From an uncultured Bilophila sp. (GTDB lineage: Bacteria > Desulfobacterota > Desulfovibrionia > Desulfovibrionales > Desulfovibrionaceae), in NCBI GenBank assembly GCA_910585945.1, contig CAJUHZ010000034.1, forward strand, positions 1-26,204: 26,204 nucleotides of DNA. Direction: 5' to 3'. The translations under genes were made by a program, and so were the position numbers. The notes under the pieces were generated by a model. That model had not been told where the DNA came from, did no database searches, and saw only the letters and a program-made list of their open reading frames with translations. This document shows positions 1 to 7,785 of this stretch, piece by piece (the first letter of the stretch is position 1; each line of letters begins with the position of its first letter).

Positions 1-2
1 AA

Positions 3-55
3 TGTCTATGGTTTACGCAAGCTTATTTAGGATTTGTTTGTGAGATGGCCACTAG
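3..55 (+). repeat. Left copy of a 53-bp inverted terminal repeat
   Basis: These 53 bases are the exact reverse complement of the last 53 bases of the window (26152-26204). GC is about 40 percent (21 of 53 by hand count), clearly below the genes beside it. Identity stops at position 55, where the left flank runs into the purL-side hairpin. The sequence encodes nothing recognisable. The simplest reading is the edge of a dispersed element, such as an insertion sequence, at which both ends of this contig stop; a shared adapter or vector end is the alternative. Confidence 0.85.
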
Positions 56-88
56 AAGTCCGTCAAGGCCGTGGCCCTGACGGACTTC
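55..88 (-). terminator. Stem-loop downstream of purL, possible terminator
   Basis: GAAGTCCGTCA (55-65) is perfectly complementary to TGACGGACTTC (78-88), giving an 11-bp stem with a 12-nt GC-rich loop. It lies 28 bases beyond the purL stop codon on the minus strand, where a terminator is expected. The stem is not followed by a clear U-run in the purL direction because the 53-bp repeat begins immediately at its foot. A U-tract may have been displaced by that repeat, or the stem may serve only as an mRNA 3' end. Confidence 0.4.
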
Positions 89-116
89 GCCGCTACAGGA
101 AGATCATCCTCGGGGG

Positions 117-3116
117 CTACCAGTTCAGGGTTGCCTTGAAGGCGTCGGCAAGTTCCTCCACAGGGACAGAGCAGAGGCCGGTGATATCAAGGTTGCCGTT
201 GATTTGGCCGACTTCTCCGATTCTGGCGGCGCGCTCTCCCAGCAGCGTTTCAAAGGAGCCGGCGTGATCGGGACGAACTGAAACCAGCAGACGGCTGGCC
301 GATTCGCTGTACAGCGTCGCCAGGGTGGAGATTTGTCCGCGCGTGGGCACGCTGTCCAGCCGCACTTGCGCACCGAGTCGGCCGCCGATGCACATTTCGG
401 CCAGGGCCACGGCCAGCCCGCCGTCGGACAGGTCGTGACAGGCCGTGACCAGCCGCTGTTGCATGGCCTGGTGCAGGGCGCGGTAGGCGGCCAGCGCGCC
501 TTCCGCATCCACCCGGGGAACCTCGCCGCCGTTCAGACCCAGCTCAGCCGCGATTTCCGAGCCGGCCAGTTCTTCAGACGTGCTCCCTACAAGATAAATA
601 ATGTCGCCGGGCGTCTTGAAATCGGAACTGACGGCAAGGTTGACGTTGTCCACAACGCCGAGGACAGAAAAGAGCACAGTCGGCGGAATGGAGATCTTGA
701 CGCCGCCGCCCGTGTAATCGTTTTTCATGGAATCCTTGCCCGAGATGCAGGGCACGCCATAGGCCAGGCAGTACGAGGAAAGAGCCTTGCAGGCGCGCAC
801 AAGCTGGGCGAGCTTGTAGCGGCCGTCCGGCGTTTTTTCCGACTGAACAGGGTCGCACCAGCAGAAATTGTCCACCCCGGCCAAGCGATCCGGATCCGCA
901 CCCACAGCCACGGCGTTGCGCACACCTTCGTCAATGGCGTTGGCCATCATCCAGTAGGTGTCGTAGTCGCTGAATTTCGGGCAGATGCCGTGGCTTACCA
1001 CAATGCCGGCTTCCGACTCCAGAATGGGGCGGAGCACGCCGGCGTCGGACGGGCCGTCGCGGAGCACGCCGGTCAGGGGCTTGATCACGCTCCCGCCGCG
1101 CACCTCGTGATCGTACTGACGCACAAGGTATTCCTTGCTGCAGATGTTCAGCCGGCCGAGCATTTTCTTGAGCAGCGCGCCGTGCTCCACCGGCGGCACA
1201 TCCAGGCGGACCTCTCCGCTCCGGGCAGGGCGCTCCCAGATTGCCTCCAGTTCCATTTGCGGCACGCCGTCATGCATGAAGGCCATGTCCAGGCAGGCGA
1301 CGGGCTTCTCCCCGTAGGAGACGCGGAACAGTCCGTCGTCCGTAAATTCACCGAGGGGGGTGGCTTCCACGTCCATGCGTTCGGCAAGCTTGAGGAATTC
1401 GGGCAGGCGGGCGGGCGGAACCGCCAGGGTCATGCGTTCCTGCGCTTCGGAAAGCAGGATTTCCCACGGGCGCAGGCCGTCGTATTTGAGAGGCGCGCGC
1501 GCGAGGTCAACGGTGCAGCCGTTGGTGTCTTCCGCCATTTCTCCGATGGAGGAGGAAAGGCCGCCGGCGCCGTTGTCGGTGATGGCGTTGTACAGGCCCA
1601 TGTCCCGCGCGCGGATGATGAAATCGTACATCTTGCGCTGCGTGATGGGGTCCCCGATCTGCACGGCCGTGGCCGGGGATCCCTCGTGCAGTTCTTCGGA
1701 GGAAAAGGTGGCGCCGTGGATGCCGTCCTTGCCGATGCGCCCGCCCGCCATCACGATCACATCACCGACTTCAGCCTTTTTTTCGTACCCCTTGCGCGTT
1801 TCTCCCTGTCGTGTCCCCGGCACTTCGCGCGGGAGCAGGCCCACGGTGCCGCAGTACACCAGGGGTTTGCCGAGGAAGCGTTCGTCAAAGACGACTGAAC
1901 CGTTGACGGTGGGCACGCCGGATTTGTTCCCGCCGTGCTCCACGCCCTCGCGCACCCCTTCAAAGACCCGGCGCGGATGGAGAAGACGGGGCGGCAGTTC
2001 TCCCGTGTGGAAGGGAGAGGCGAAGCAGAACACGTCGGTATTGCATACCAGTTCCGCGCCCATGCCTGTGCCCATAGGGTCGCGGTTGACGCCCACGATG
2101 CCCGTGAGCGCGCCCCCGTACGGGTCAAGAGCCGAGGGGCTGTTGTGCGTTTCCACCTTGATGCAGACGTCATGAGTGTCGTTGAAGGCGACGACGCCGG
2201 CGTTGTCCTTGAACACGGAGAGGCAGAAATCCTTTTCGCCCAGGCGCTCGCGAATGGCTTTTGTCGTGTTCTGAATATACGTCTTGTACAGGCTGTCGAT
2301 GGGTTCCACAGTGCCTGCCTCACGATCCTCGTAGTGGATGCGAGCGGCGAAGATCTTGTGCTTGCAGTGTTCGGACCAGGTTTGCGCCAGGACTTCAAGT
2401 TCCGCGTCCGTGGGATCGGCGGGCAGTTGCAGGGCGCGGCGGCGCTCCGCCGTATCGGGGCGCATGAACCAGTCGCGGATCGCGCGCATTTCCGCAAGGC
2501 TCAGGGCCAGGGTATTGCGCCGGCTGACCTGCATGAGTTCCTCATCGTCCATGCGCGACAGGGGGGCCACGCCCACTTCGCTGTTCGCGGTTCCGGCGAC
2601 GCGGGCCGCCCGTGCCGGGAAGCCCGGATCGGCTTCCCATTCGGCTCCGGATTTGATGGCGAAGCGCTGGATCAGCTCGTTGGCGAGCAGGTCTCGCGCC
2701 ACCCGTTCGGCTTCTTCCCGGCTGATCGTCCCGCGCAGGCGGTATTGCGCCGCGGTATAAACAGCCAGTTTGTCCCTGTCGCCAAGACCGAGGACCAGGG
2801 CGGCCGTGTCGCGCGCGGTGCGCCCTTCGTTGTCCGTAACGCCGGGACGGTAGCCCACCTCGATGATCCAGTCCGCCCCGTCGGGAAGGAGCGGCAGGGG
2901 CGAGAGAGACGCGGTCTGGAGTACGGGATCGTGCAGCACGCTCTGATCGAGCAGAATTTTGATCTGGTCGGCTTCAAAGCCTTCCAGAGTAAATACCTTT
3001 ACGATCCGTACGTCCTCGACGGGCAGGGAAAGGGCTTCCCGAATGGCGGCGGCCGTTTTTCTGCCGACAGTGTCGTCCAGGTAGGGGAAAAGACCTGCTT
3101 CAATACGAGTGAGCAT
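117..3116 (-). CDS. purL: Phosphoribosylformylglycinamidine synthase (FGAM synthase), synthetase subunit form
   Basis: The protein (999 aa) catalyses the ATP-dependent amidation of FGAR to FGAM, the fourth step of purine synthesis, in the cytoplasm. Visible family motifs are WSEHC at residues 247-251, ETHNSPSA at 322-329 (nucleotide-binding segment, usually ETHNHPSA) and a GKDSM motif in the C-terminal half. The first roughly 90 residues correspond to the PurS-like N-terminal domain of large PurL proteins. The length is intermediate: the E. coli type has about 1295 residues and ends in a glutaminase domain that is absent here, so a separate PurQ-type glutaminase must be encoded elsewhere. The ATG at 3116 is preceded by GGAG at a 7-nt spacing. 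It begins 41 nt after the polyprenyl synthase stop, so the two are probably co-transcribed. Confidence 0.96.
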   Translation of the reverse strand: MLTRIEAGLFPYLDDTVGRKTAAAIREALSLPVEDVRIVKVFTLEGFEADQIKILLDQSVLHDPVLQTASLSPLPLLPDGADWIIEVGYRPGVTDNEGRTARDTAALVLGLGDRDKLAVYTAAQYRLRGTISREEAERVARDLLANELIQRFAIKSGAEWEADPGFPARAARVAGTANSEVGVAPLSRMDDEELMQVSRRNTLALSLAEMRAIRDWFMRPDTAERRRALQLPADPTDAELEVLAQTWSEHCKHKIFAARIHYEDREAGTVEPIDSLYKTYIQNTTKAIRERLGEKDFCLSVFKDNAGVVAFNDTHDVCIKVETHNSPSALDPYGGALTGIVGVNRDPMGTGMGAELVCNTDVFCFASPFHTGELPPRLLHPRRVFEGVREGVEHGGNKSGVPTVNGSVVFDERFLGKPLVYCGTVGLLPREVPGTRQGETRKGYEKKAEVGDVIVMAGGRIGKDGIHGATFSSEELHEGSPATAVQIGDPITQRKMYDFIIRARDMGLYNAITDNGAGGLSSSIGEMAEDTNGCTVDLARAPLKYDGLRPWEILLSEAQERMTLAVPPARLPEFLKLAERMDVEATPLGEFTDDGLFRVSYGEKPVACLDMAFMHDGVPQMELEAIWERPARSGEVRLDVPPVEHGALLKKMLGRLNICSKEYLVRQYDHEVRGGSVIKPLTGVLRDGPSDAGVLRPILESEAGIVVSHGICPKFSDYDTYWMMANAIDEGVRNAVAVGADPDRLAGVDNFCWCDPVQSEKTPDGRYKLAQLVRACKALSSYCLAYGVPCISGKDSMKNDYTGGGVKISIPPTVLFSVLGVVDNVNLAVSSDFKTPGDIIYLVGSTSEELAGSEIAAELGLNGGEVPRVDAEGALAAYRALHQAMQQRLVTACHDLSDGGLAVALAEMCIGGRLGAQVRLDSVPTRGQISTLATLYSESASRLLVSVRPDHAGSFETLLGERAARIGEVGQINGNLDITGLCSVPVEELADAFKATLNW

Positions 3117-3157
3117 GTGTGAACTCCATGACAGAAAAGTTCCCGAAAAGGCGTGGG

Positions 3158-4135
3158 CTACGCGCGCCTGTCCCGCACATGGGCGATGAAGGCTCCCAAT
3201 GTTTCGCGCTCCGGAGAAGGGGGGAGACCTTCGGTCAGCCTGTCCAGCGCCTGCCTCGCCCGTTGCAGGTAGCTGTCTGCCAGGGCGCGCGCCTGTTCGT
3301 CGAAGCCGCGCGCCCGGATTGTCGTCACAACGGCGTTGACGGCTTCGTCTGTAAACGAGCGTTCATGGAACGCGCGGGCGAACACGGCCTGTTCTTCCGC
3401 GGCGAGAGAGGCATGGTAAAAGAAAAGCGGAGGCGTGAACTTGCCTTCGCGCACGTCCCCGCCCTCGGGTTTTCCCGTGCGTTCGGAGGGCGCGAAATCA
3501 AGCGCGTCGTCCACCATTTGAAAGGCGATGCCGAGGTTGAGGCCATAGTCGGCGGCCGCCCGGACGCGATCCGCCTCCGCGCCTGCCTTGAGCGCGCCGA
3601 ATTCGCATGCGGCGCGGATCATCCAGGCTGTTTTGCCGGTGACGATTTCGAGATAGGTGGAAAGATCCGGGGCGATCTCGCCCTGGCGTTCGAGTTCCAG
3701 GATTTCTCCCCCTGCCGTCTGCGCGATTGCTTCGGCCGCGACGGCCGTAAGCCGGGCGTCTCCATAGGCTGCCACTGCGCTGTTGCCGCTGGCGAGCAGG
3801 GCGTCTCCGGCCAGGATGGTTTCCGTCACGCCGAAAACCCGGTGCGCGGCGGCCTGGCCGCGCCTCAGATCGGCGTTGTCCAGCACGTCGTCGTGCAGCA
3901 ATGTCGCTGTATGGAAGAGTTCCACGGCGGCGGCGAGGGGGTAGATATCCGGCTCGCGATACCCGAGCAGACGGGCGACGAAAATGGTCAGAAGAGGGCG
4001 CAATCGTTTGCCGCCCTGCCCAAGCACATGGTGCGCCACAGGTTTCACCCAGACGGGCAAGGTGTTTGTGGCGTCGGCCAGGGCCGCCCGGATGCCGGGC
4101 TGCTCCTTACGAATGCGTGCGGCAAATGTGATCAT
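3158..4135 (-). CDS. Polyprenyl (all-trans, long-chain) diphosphate synthase
   Basis: This protein (325 aa) is a trans-isoprenyl diphosphate synthase that condenses isopentenyl diphosphate units onto an allylic primer. In a respiring anaerobe its likely product is the side chain of menaquinone, as with IspB or HepT-type enzymes. Diagnostic motifs are GGKRLRP at residues 41-47, the first aspartate-rich motif DDVLD at 82-86 followed by RRG, and the second, DDALD, at 209-213. The reading frame continues upstream to a TTG at 4195, but that extension is basic and unlike the family, and runs through a perfect hairpin, so the ATG at 4135 is preferred although no strong ribosome-binding site precedes it. 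Product chain length cannot be read from sequence. It lies directly upstream of purL. Confidence 0.93.
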   Translation of the reverse strand: MITFAARIRKEQPGIRAALADATNTLPVWVKPVAHHVLGQGGKRLRPLLTIFVARLLGYREPDIYPLAAAVELFHTATLLHDDVLDNADLRRGQAAAHRVFGVTETILAGDALLASGNSAVAAYGDARLTAVAAEAIAQTAGGEILELERQGEIAPDLSTYLEIVTGKTAWMIRAACEFGALKAGAEADRVRAAADYGLNLGIAFQMVDDALDFAPSERTGKPEGGDVREGKFTPPLFFYHASLAAEEQAVFARAFHERSFTDEAVNAVVTTIRARGFDEQARALADSYLQRARQALDRLTEGLPPSPERETLGAFIAHVRDRRA

Positions 4136-4178
4136 GACGAAAGGGGATAGGGTTGCGAATGCCTTTTTCTTAGCCGCT

Positions 4179-4198
4179 CGCTTGCGGATACGCAAGCG
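4179..4198. other. Perfect 8-bp stem-loop between two minus-strand genes
   Basis: CGCTTGCG (4179-4186) and CGCAAGCG (4191-4198) form a perfect stem with a GATA loop, 28 bases beyond the stop of the diguanylate cyclase gene. There is no U-run on either side, so it is not a canonical intrinsic terminator; it may mark an mRNA end or protect the upstream transcript. Confidence 0.55.
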
Positions 4199-4226
4199 CG
4201 TTTCCGCAATGGTCGGTTTTCCCGGG

Positions 4227-5585
4227 TCAGGGTTCGTAAAATCCGCAACCGCGCCGTCCGCGGGCCTTGACGTCGTAGAGCGCGCTGTCGGCGTCTCCGT
4301 ACAGGCTGTCCGGAAAGCCTTTGGCGGAGAAAGCCACGCCGACGCTGAGCGAAACGGGAGGCAGGCCGTCGCAGGGGTTTTGCAGCGTCAGGTTTATGGC
4401 CTCAATCTTGTTTTTGATGATCAACTTCATCCGGGAGTCCGCTTCCGTCATGACCAGGGCAAATTCGTCGCCGCCGATTCGTATGGCGAAGTCTTCGGAC
4501 CGGAAGCTGCTCTGCAGGAGCTGCGCCACCTTGCACAGGATTTTGTCCCCCATCTCGTGCCCGTGGCGATCGTTGACTTCCTTGAAATAGTCCACATCGA
4601 TCAACAGCAGCGCCATGGGGTCCGCACGCCCCTTGAGCATCTGTTTCAATGAGTCGAAGGCGCTCCGGTTCAGAAGGCTGGTAAGCGGATCGTGCTCGGC
4701 CTTGTAGCGGAGCATCTGGTTGTTGGCCGCCTTGATTTCGTAGATGTCGTTGTATGTCAGGGCAAGGTGCTTGAATTCGTATGCTCCCGTGATCTTCAGC
4801 ATCTTTTCTTCCTTGATGCACTGCATGTAGACTTGCAGAGGCTTGATGATAAGCACGATGATCATCAGGAAGATCAGGATATTCAGCAGGCAGAGGACAA
4901 CGAGGACCACCCGCTGTTTCAGCAGGATGTCCCCCAGGGTTTTCGTGTCGTTCTGCTGCTTCTGCCTTGTTTCAAGGATGACGCTGTTGAGAAAGTAGGA
5001 GATATTGCCGGTGATCAGGTGTTTGGCGTTCTGATAGGCGCCGTCGAAGACCATGCTGCGGGCCAGGTCGATCTGCGCCCCCGCGTCCAGCGCCTTGTGC
5101 TCGGGCGACAGATTCGTCTCCCGCACGATCGGCGGAAACGCTTCCATGCTCTGTCCGCGCGCGACGGCCGCCAGCTTGATCGCGTAGATTTCCCGGGCCG
5201 TCAGACGGTTGGATTTCTCCAGCGCTTCCTCAAGGTAGGCGTACGTTTCCGGGGTGGTTTTGTGTTTCGGAAAGTTTTCAAGAGCCTTGTCCCGGCGGCG
5301 TGTCGTATGGATTTCCGTAAAGTAGTTGTCCGCATGTTCCTTGTTCAGGGTCTGGACGTAAAGGCGCACCTCGTCCGTCAGGTAGTCCGATCCCTTGTAG
5401 ACAAGAGCCGCGTTTTTTTCACAGGCGATATAATCTTCTGTCGTTGCGACAAGATCCTGGTATTTCCCGGATATCTGCACTGTCGTGTACAGCACCAGCA
5501 CGAACAGCACGCAGGAGGCGATCAGCATGATCACGTTGACGGTGCATATCCGCACGCCCTTGATATTTTTGCCGGGTTCTTTCAT
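4227..5585 (-). CDS. Membrane diguanylate cyclase (GGDEF domain) with periplasmic sensor region
   Basis: The protein (452 aa) should make cyclic di-GMP from two GTP at the inner membrane. Order of parts: short cytoplasmic start, transmembrane segment at about 13-36, a roughly 190-residue helical extracytoplasmic region, a second transmembrane segment at about 226-248, a short HAMP-like linker, then the GGDEF domain from about residue 295. The catalytic signature is canonical (GGDEF, 371-375), and RSED (362-365) sits exactly five residues before it, matching the RxxD inhibitory I-site, so product inhibition is expected. LLIDVDYFKEVNDRHGHEMG is the usual metal and nucleotide segment. An in-frame GTG at 5633 exists, but ATG 5585 has GGAG upstream. 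No EAL domain is present. The sensed ligand is unknown. Membrane and linker stretches are visibly lower in GC than neighbouring genes. Confidence 0.93.
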   Translation of the reverse strand: MKEPGKNIKGVRICTVNVIMLIASCVLFVLVLYTTVQISGKYQDLVATTEDYIACEKNAALVYKGSDYLTDEVRLYVQTLNKEHADNYFTEIHTTRRRDKALENFPKHKTTPETYAYLEEALEKSNRLTAREIYAIKLAAVARGQSMEAFPPIVRETNLSPEHKALDAGAQIDLARSMVFDGAYQNAKHLITGNISYFLNSVILETRQKQQNDTKTLGDILLKQRVVLVVLCLLNILIFLMIIVLIIKPLQVYMQCIKEEKMLKITGAYEFKHLALTYNDIYEIKAANNQMLRYKAEHDPLTSLLNRSAFDSLKQMLKGRADPMALLLIDVDYFKEVNDRHGHEMGDKILCKVAQLLQSSFRSEDFAIRIGGDEFALVMTEADSRMKLIIKNKIEAINLTLQNPCDGLPPVSLSVGVAFSAKGFPDSLYGDADSALYDVKARGRRGCGFYEP

Positions 5586-5656
5586 GGGCTTTTCTCCGTC
5601 GCCTGTCGTTCCGGACAGAATGTCGTTCTTCACACGATTCGCAAGAGGTTCACGCC

Positions 5657-5705
5657 GTCATGCCGGACATGCCGCGGGATCGTCCGCGAAATGTCCGGGC
5701 ATGAC
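5657..5705. other. Two-tier inverted repeat between hom and the GGDEF gene
   Basis: GTCATGCCGGACA (5657-5669) pairs with TGTCCGGGCATGAC (5692-5705), with one extra G bulged. Inside it CGCGGG (5673-5678) pairs with TCCGCG (5683-5688), including one G-U pair, around an ATCG loop. It lies just past the hom stop codon (5726) and upstream of the next minus-strand gene. It lacks a U-tract, so it resembles a REP-type or mRNA-stabilising element more than an intrinsic terminator. Confidence 0.6.
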
Positions 5706-5725
5706 TTTCGCGTGCGGGGCAGGGA

Positions 5726-7015
5726 TCAGCCCATAACCCGGTAGCAGACGGCGGGGGCCAGGAGAAAATCGGCGCGGAGCATGTCGGCAATGGCGTCCCT
5801 GACGGCCTGGGCGCTGGCTTCGTGCGTCATGAGCACAAGGGGCACGCCGTTTTCGCTCCGTTCTTTCTGCATGGCCTGGGCAATGCTCACGCCGTGGTCG
5901 GCCAGCGCGCCGGAGAGATCGCGCAGGACGCCGGGATTGTCCTTCACCATGAAGCGGAGATAACAGGTGCTGCGGGCTTCGGCGGCGGGCTGAACGCTCG
6001 CGGGGGGCAGAACCTGCTGCACAAAACCGCTGTTGAGCAGATGAGCGCGCCGGGCGATGGAGACGATATCGCCAAGCACGGCGCTGGCCGTGGGCAGGCT
6101 CCCCGCGCCGGGGCCGTGCAGGAAGAGGGATCCCACCGCGTTCGCTTCGATGCGGATCGCGTTGAACGCGCCGCCCACCCTGGCGAGAAGGTAGGTGTGG
6201 TTGACCAGAGTGGGGAAGACGCCGGCCTCAACCTTGCCCTCTCCGGTAAGCCGCGCCCTGCCGAGGAGCTTCACGCGGTAGCCGAACTCCCGGGCAAAGT
6301 CGATATCCATGCGATCCAGATTGCGGATGCCCTGGACCGGCATGGACGTGTACGGGTAATCCAGCCCCCAGGCGAGGCGGACAAGCAGCACGAGTTTATG
6401 GGCGGTGTCAAAACCGTCAATATCCAGTGTGGGGTCCGCCTCCGCGTAGCCGTTTTCCTGCGCGCCGCGCAGGGCCGTCGCGAAGTCCATGCCCCGACTC
6501 GTCATTTCCGAAAGAATAAAATTGGACGTGCCGTTGAGAATGCCTTCAATCGACAGGATACGGTTGCCGGCCAGGCTGTCCTTCAGCGTCTGGACGACGG
6601 GGATGCCGCCGGCCACGCTGGCTTCGTACAGCAGGGCGGTTTTTTTCTCTCCCGCCTGTCTGAAAAGATCTGTCCCGTCTTCGGCCAGAAGCGCCTTGTT
6701 GGCGGTCACCACATGCTTGCCGTTGTCAAGACTGGCCGTAATGAGCTGCTTGGCTGTCGTGACGCCCCCCATCAGTTCGACGACGACATCAATATCGGGA
6801 TCCCGGGCAAGCTCGGCGGGGTCGGTGGTCAGGCGCGTGCCCGCGGGGAGATCGCGCTCGCGCGAGGCGTCACGCACGGCAACGGTTTTGAGGCGGAATT
6901 CACAGCCGGAACGCTGACGCAGTTCCTCGGTGTTTTCCCGGAGCAGCCGGACAAGACCGCTGCCGACGGTCCCGAGGCCGGCAAGGCCGAGGGTGAGGGT
7001 GGGGCGCGTGTTCAT
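5726..7015 (-). CDS. hom: Homoserine dehydrogenase with C-terminal ACT domain
   Basis: This enzyme (429 aa) reduces aspartate semialdehyde to homoserine with NAD(P)H, the branch point to threonine and methionine. The N-terminal Rossmann nucleotide-binding motif GLGTVG is at residues 13-18. The mid-region carries the family signature EADPTLDIDGFDTAHKL, and TANKALLA contains a conserved lysine. The last 80 or so residues (from CYLRFMVKDNPGVL) form an ACT domain, implying allosteric feedback, typically by threonine in this family. Length matches monofunctional bacterial enzymes; there is no fused aspartokinase. The ATG at 7015 has GGAG five to six bases upstream; the in-frame extension to TTG 7102 would overlap the divergent promoter region and is not supported. 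It is divergent from aroK. Confidence 0.96.
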   Translation of the reverse strand: MNTRPTLTLGLAGLGTVGSGLVRLLRENTEELRQRSGCEFRLKTVAVRDASRERDLPAGTRLTTDPAELARDPDIDVVVELMGGVTTAKQLITASLDNGKHVVTANKALLAEDGTDLFRQAGEKKTALLYEASVAGGIPVVQTLKDSLAGNRILSIEGILNGTSNFILSEMTSRGMDFATALRGAQENGYAEADPTLDIDGFDTAHKLVLLVRLAWGLDYPYTSMPVQGIRNLDRMDIDFAREFGYRVKLLGRARLTGEGKVEAGVFPTLVNHTYLLARVGGAFNAIRIEANAVGSLFLHGPGAGSLPTASAVLGDIVSIARRAHLLNSGFVQQVLPPASVQPAAEARSTCYLRFMVKDNPGVLRDLSGALADHGVSIAQAMQKERSENGVPLVLMTHEASAQAVRDAIADMLRADFLLAPAVCYRVMG

Positions 7016-7096
7016 GATCACTCCATGATTGATGGTCTGCCCGGACAGGTGACGAAAGAGCATGAGAAAGCGGCCGGACAGCCCAAAACTACTCCT

Positions 7097-7124
7097 TTGC
7101 AAGCCGGGGCAACAACCGTATAGT
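7097..7124 (+). promoter_or_regulatory. Putative sigma70-type promoter for aroK-aroC-recD2
   Basis: TTGCAA (7097-7102) and TATAGT (7119-7124) are separated by 16 bp and point toward aroK. The TATAGT box differs from consensus at one position. A similar arrangement, TTTGCAAGC followed by CGTATAGTA, occurs upstream of queF at 16914-16942, which supports it being a real promoter. Inferred from pattern only. Confidence 0.5.
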
Positions 7125-7257
7125 AGGGAGGCGGCTTCTGTAAAGCGTTGCCGTGAGAAAACGGGGCAGACGCATGAGCGTGTCAGCCCGTATGAACATT
7201 TTGAGCCGGGGAGCGCTGGCCGGAGCGGCCTGCGCTGACCCTGCGGGGAAACAACGG

Positions 7258-7785
7258 ATGAATCGATTCGGCGATGCGCCGCTTTTTCTTGTTGGCCCGC
7301 GCGCGTGCGGCAAAACCACGCTGGCGCGGGAACTGGCGGCGCGGCTTGGCTGGAGCTCCACGGATACGGATCAGTGGTTGCTTGAGCGCACAGGGTCCAG
7401 CGTGGCCGATCTGGTCAGCGCGGAAGGCTGGGAGGGGTTTCGCCGGCGTGAGGCCGAGGCTCTGCGGGCCGTGGCGCGGACGCGCACCGTTGTGGCTACC
7501 GGCGGCGGCATGGTGCTCCTGCCGGAAAACCGCGCGTTCATGCGGAAAAGCGGGCCGGTTTTGTATCTGGAAGCGCCTGCCGCCGTCCTGTGCGAGCGGT
7601 TGCGGGCCGCGCCCGAGACGGAGCAGCGCCCGTCCCTGACCGGGCGGGGGCTTTTGGAAGAAGTGGACGCGATCCTGCGGGAACGCGCGCCGTTGTACCG
7701 ACAAACCGCGCACCATATCGTGCGCGCCGATCAGCCGCTTTCGTCGCTTGTTGAGGCGGCGGCGCGGTTTCTGGAGCTGGCATGA
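7258..7785 (+). CDS. aroK: Shikimate kinase
   Basis: The protein (175 aa) phosphorylates shikimate to shikimate 3-phosphate with ATP, the fifth step of the shikimate pathway. It shows a P-loop GPRACGKTT near residues 9-17, the shikimate-binding DTD, the glycine-rich ATGGGMVL segment and an RPSL motif in the lid region, all expected for AroK/AroL. Length is typical. ATG 7258 is chosen because GGGGAA lies just upstream and the P-loop then begins at the usual distance from the N-terminus; the frame is open back to 7153, but that part is not family-like. The stop overlaps the aroC start (ATGA at 7782-7785), giving translational coupling of consecutive aromatic-pathway steps. Confidence 0.94.
   Translation: MNRFGDAPLFLVGPRACGKTTLARELAARLGWSSTDTDQWLLERTGSSVADLVSAEGWEGFRRREAEALRAVARTRTVVATGGGMVLLPENRAFMRKSGPVLYLEAPAAVLCERLRAAPETEQRPSLTGRGLLEEVDAILRERAPLYRQTAHHIVRADQPLSSLVEAAARFLELA

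Noticed and set aside
333..3122. Long open frames on the plus strand opposite purL (521 and 395 codons)
   Set aside because: They are antisense shadows of a clear purL gene in GC-rich DNA, with no recognisable domain and no plausible ribosome-binding site.
4179..4198. Canonical intrinsic terminators at several gene ends (also 18344-18363, 5657-5705)
   Set aside because: Stable stems are present, but none is followed by a U-run in the relevant direction, so they are listed as stem-loops or low-confidence terminators.
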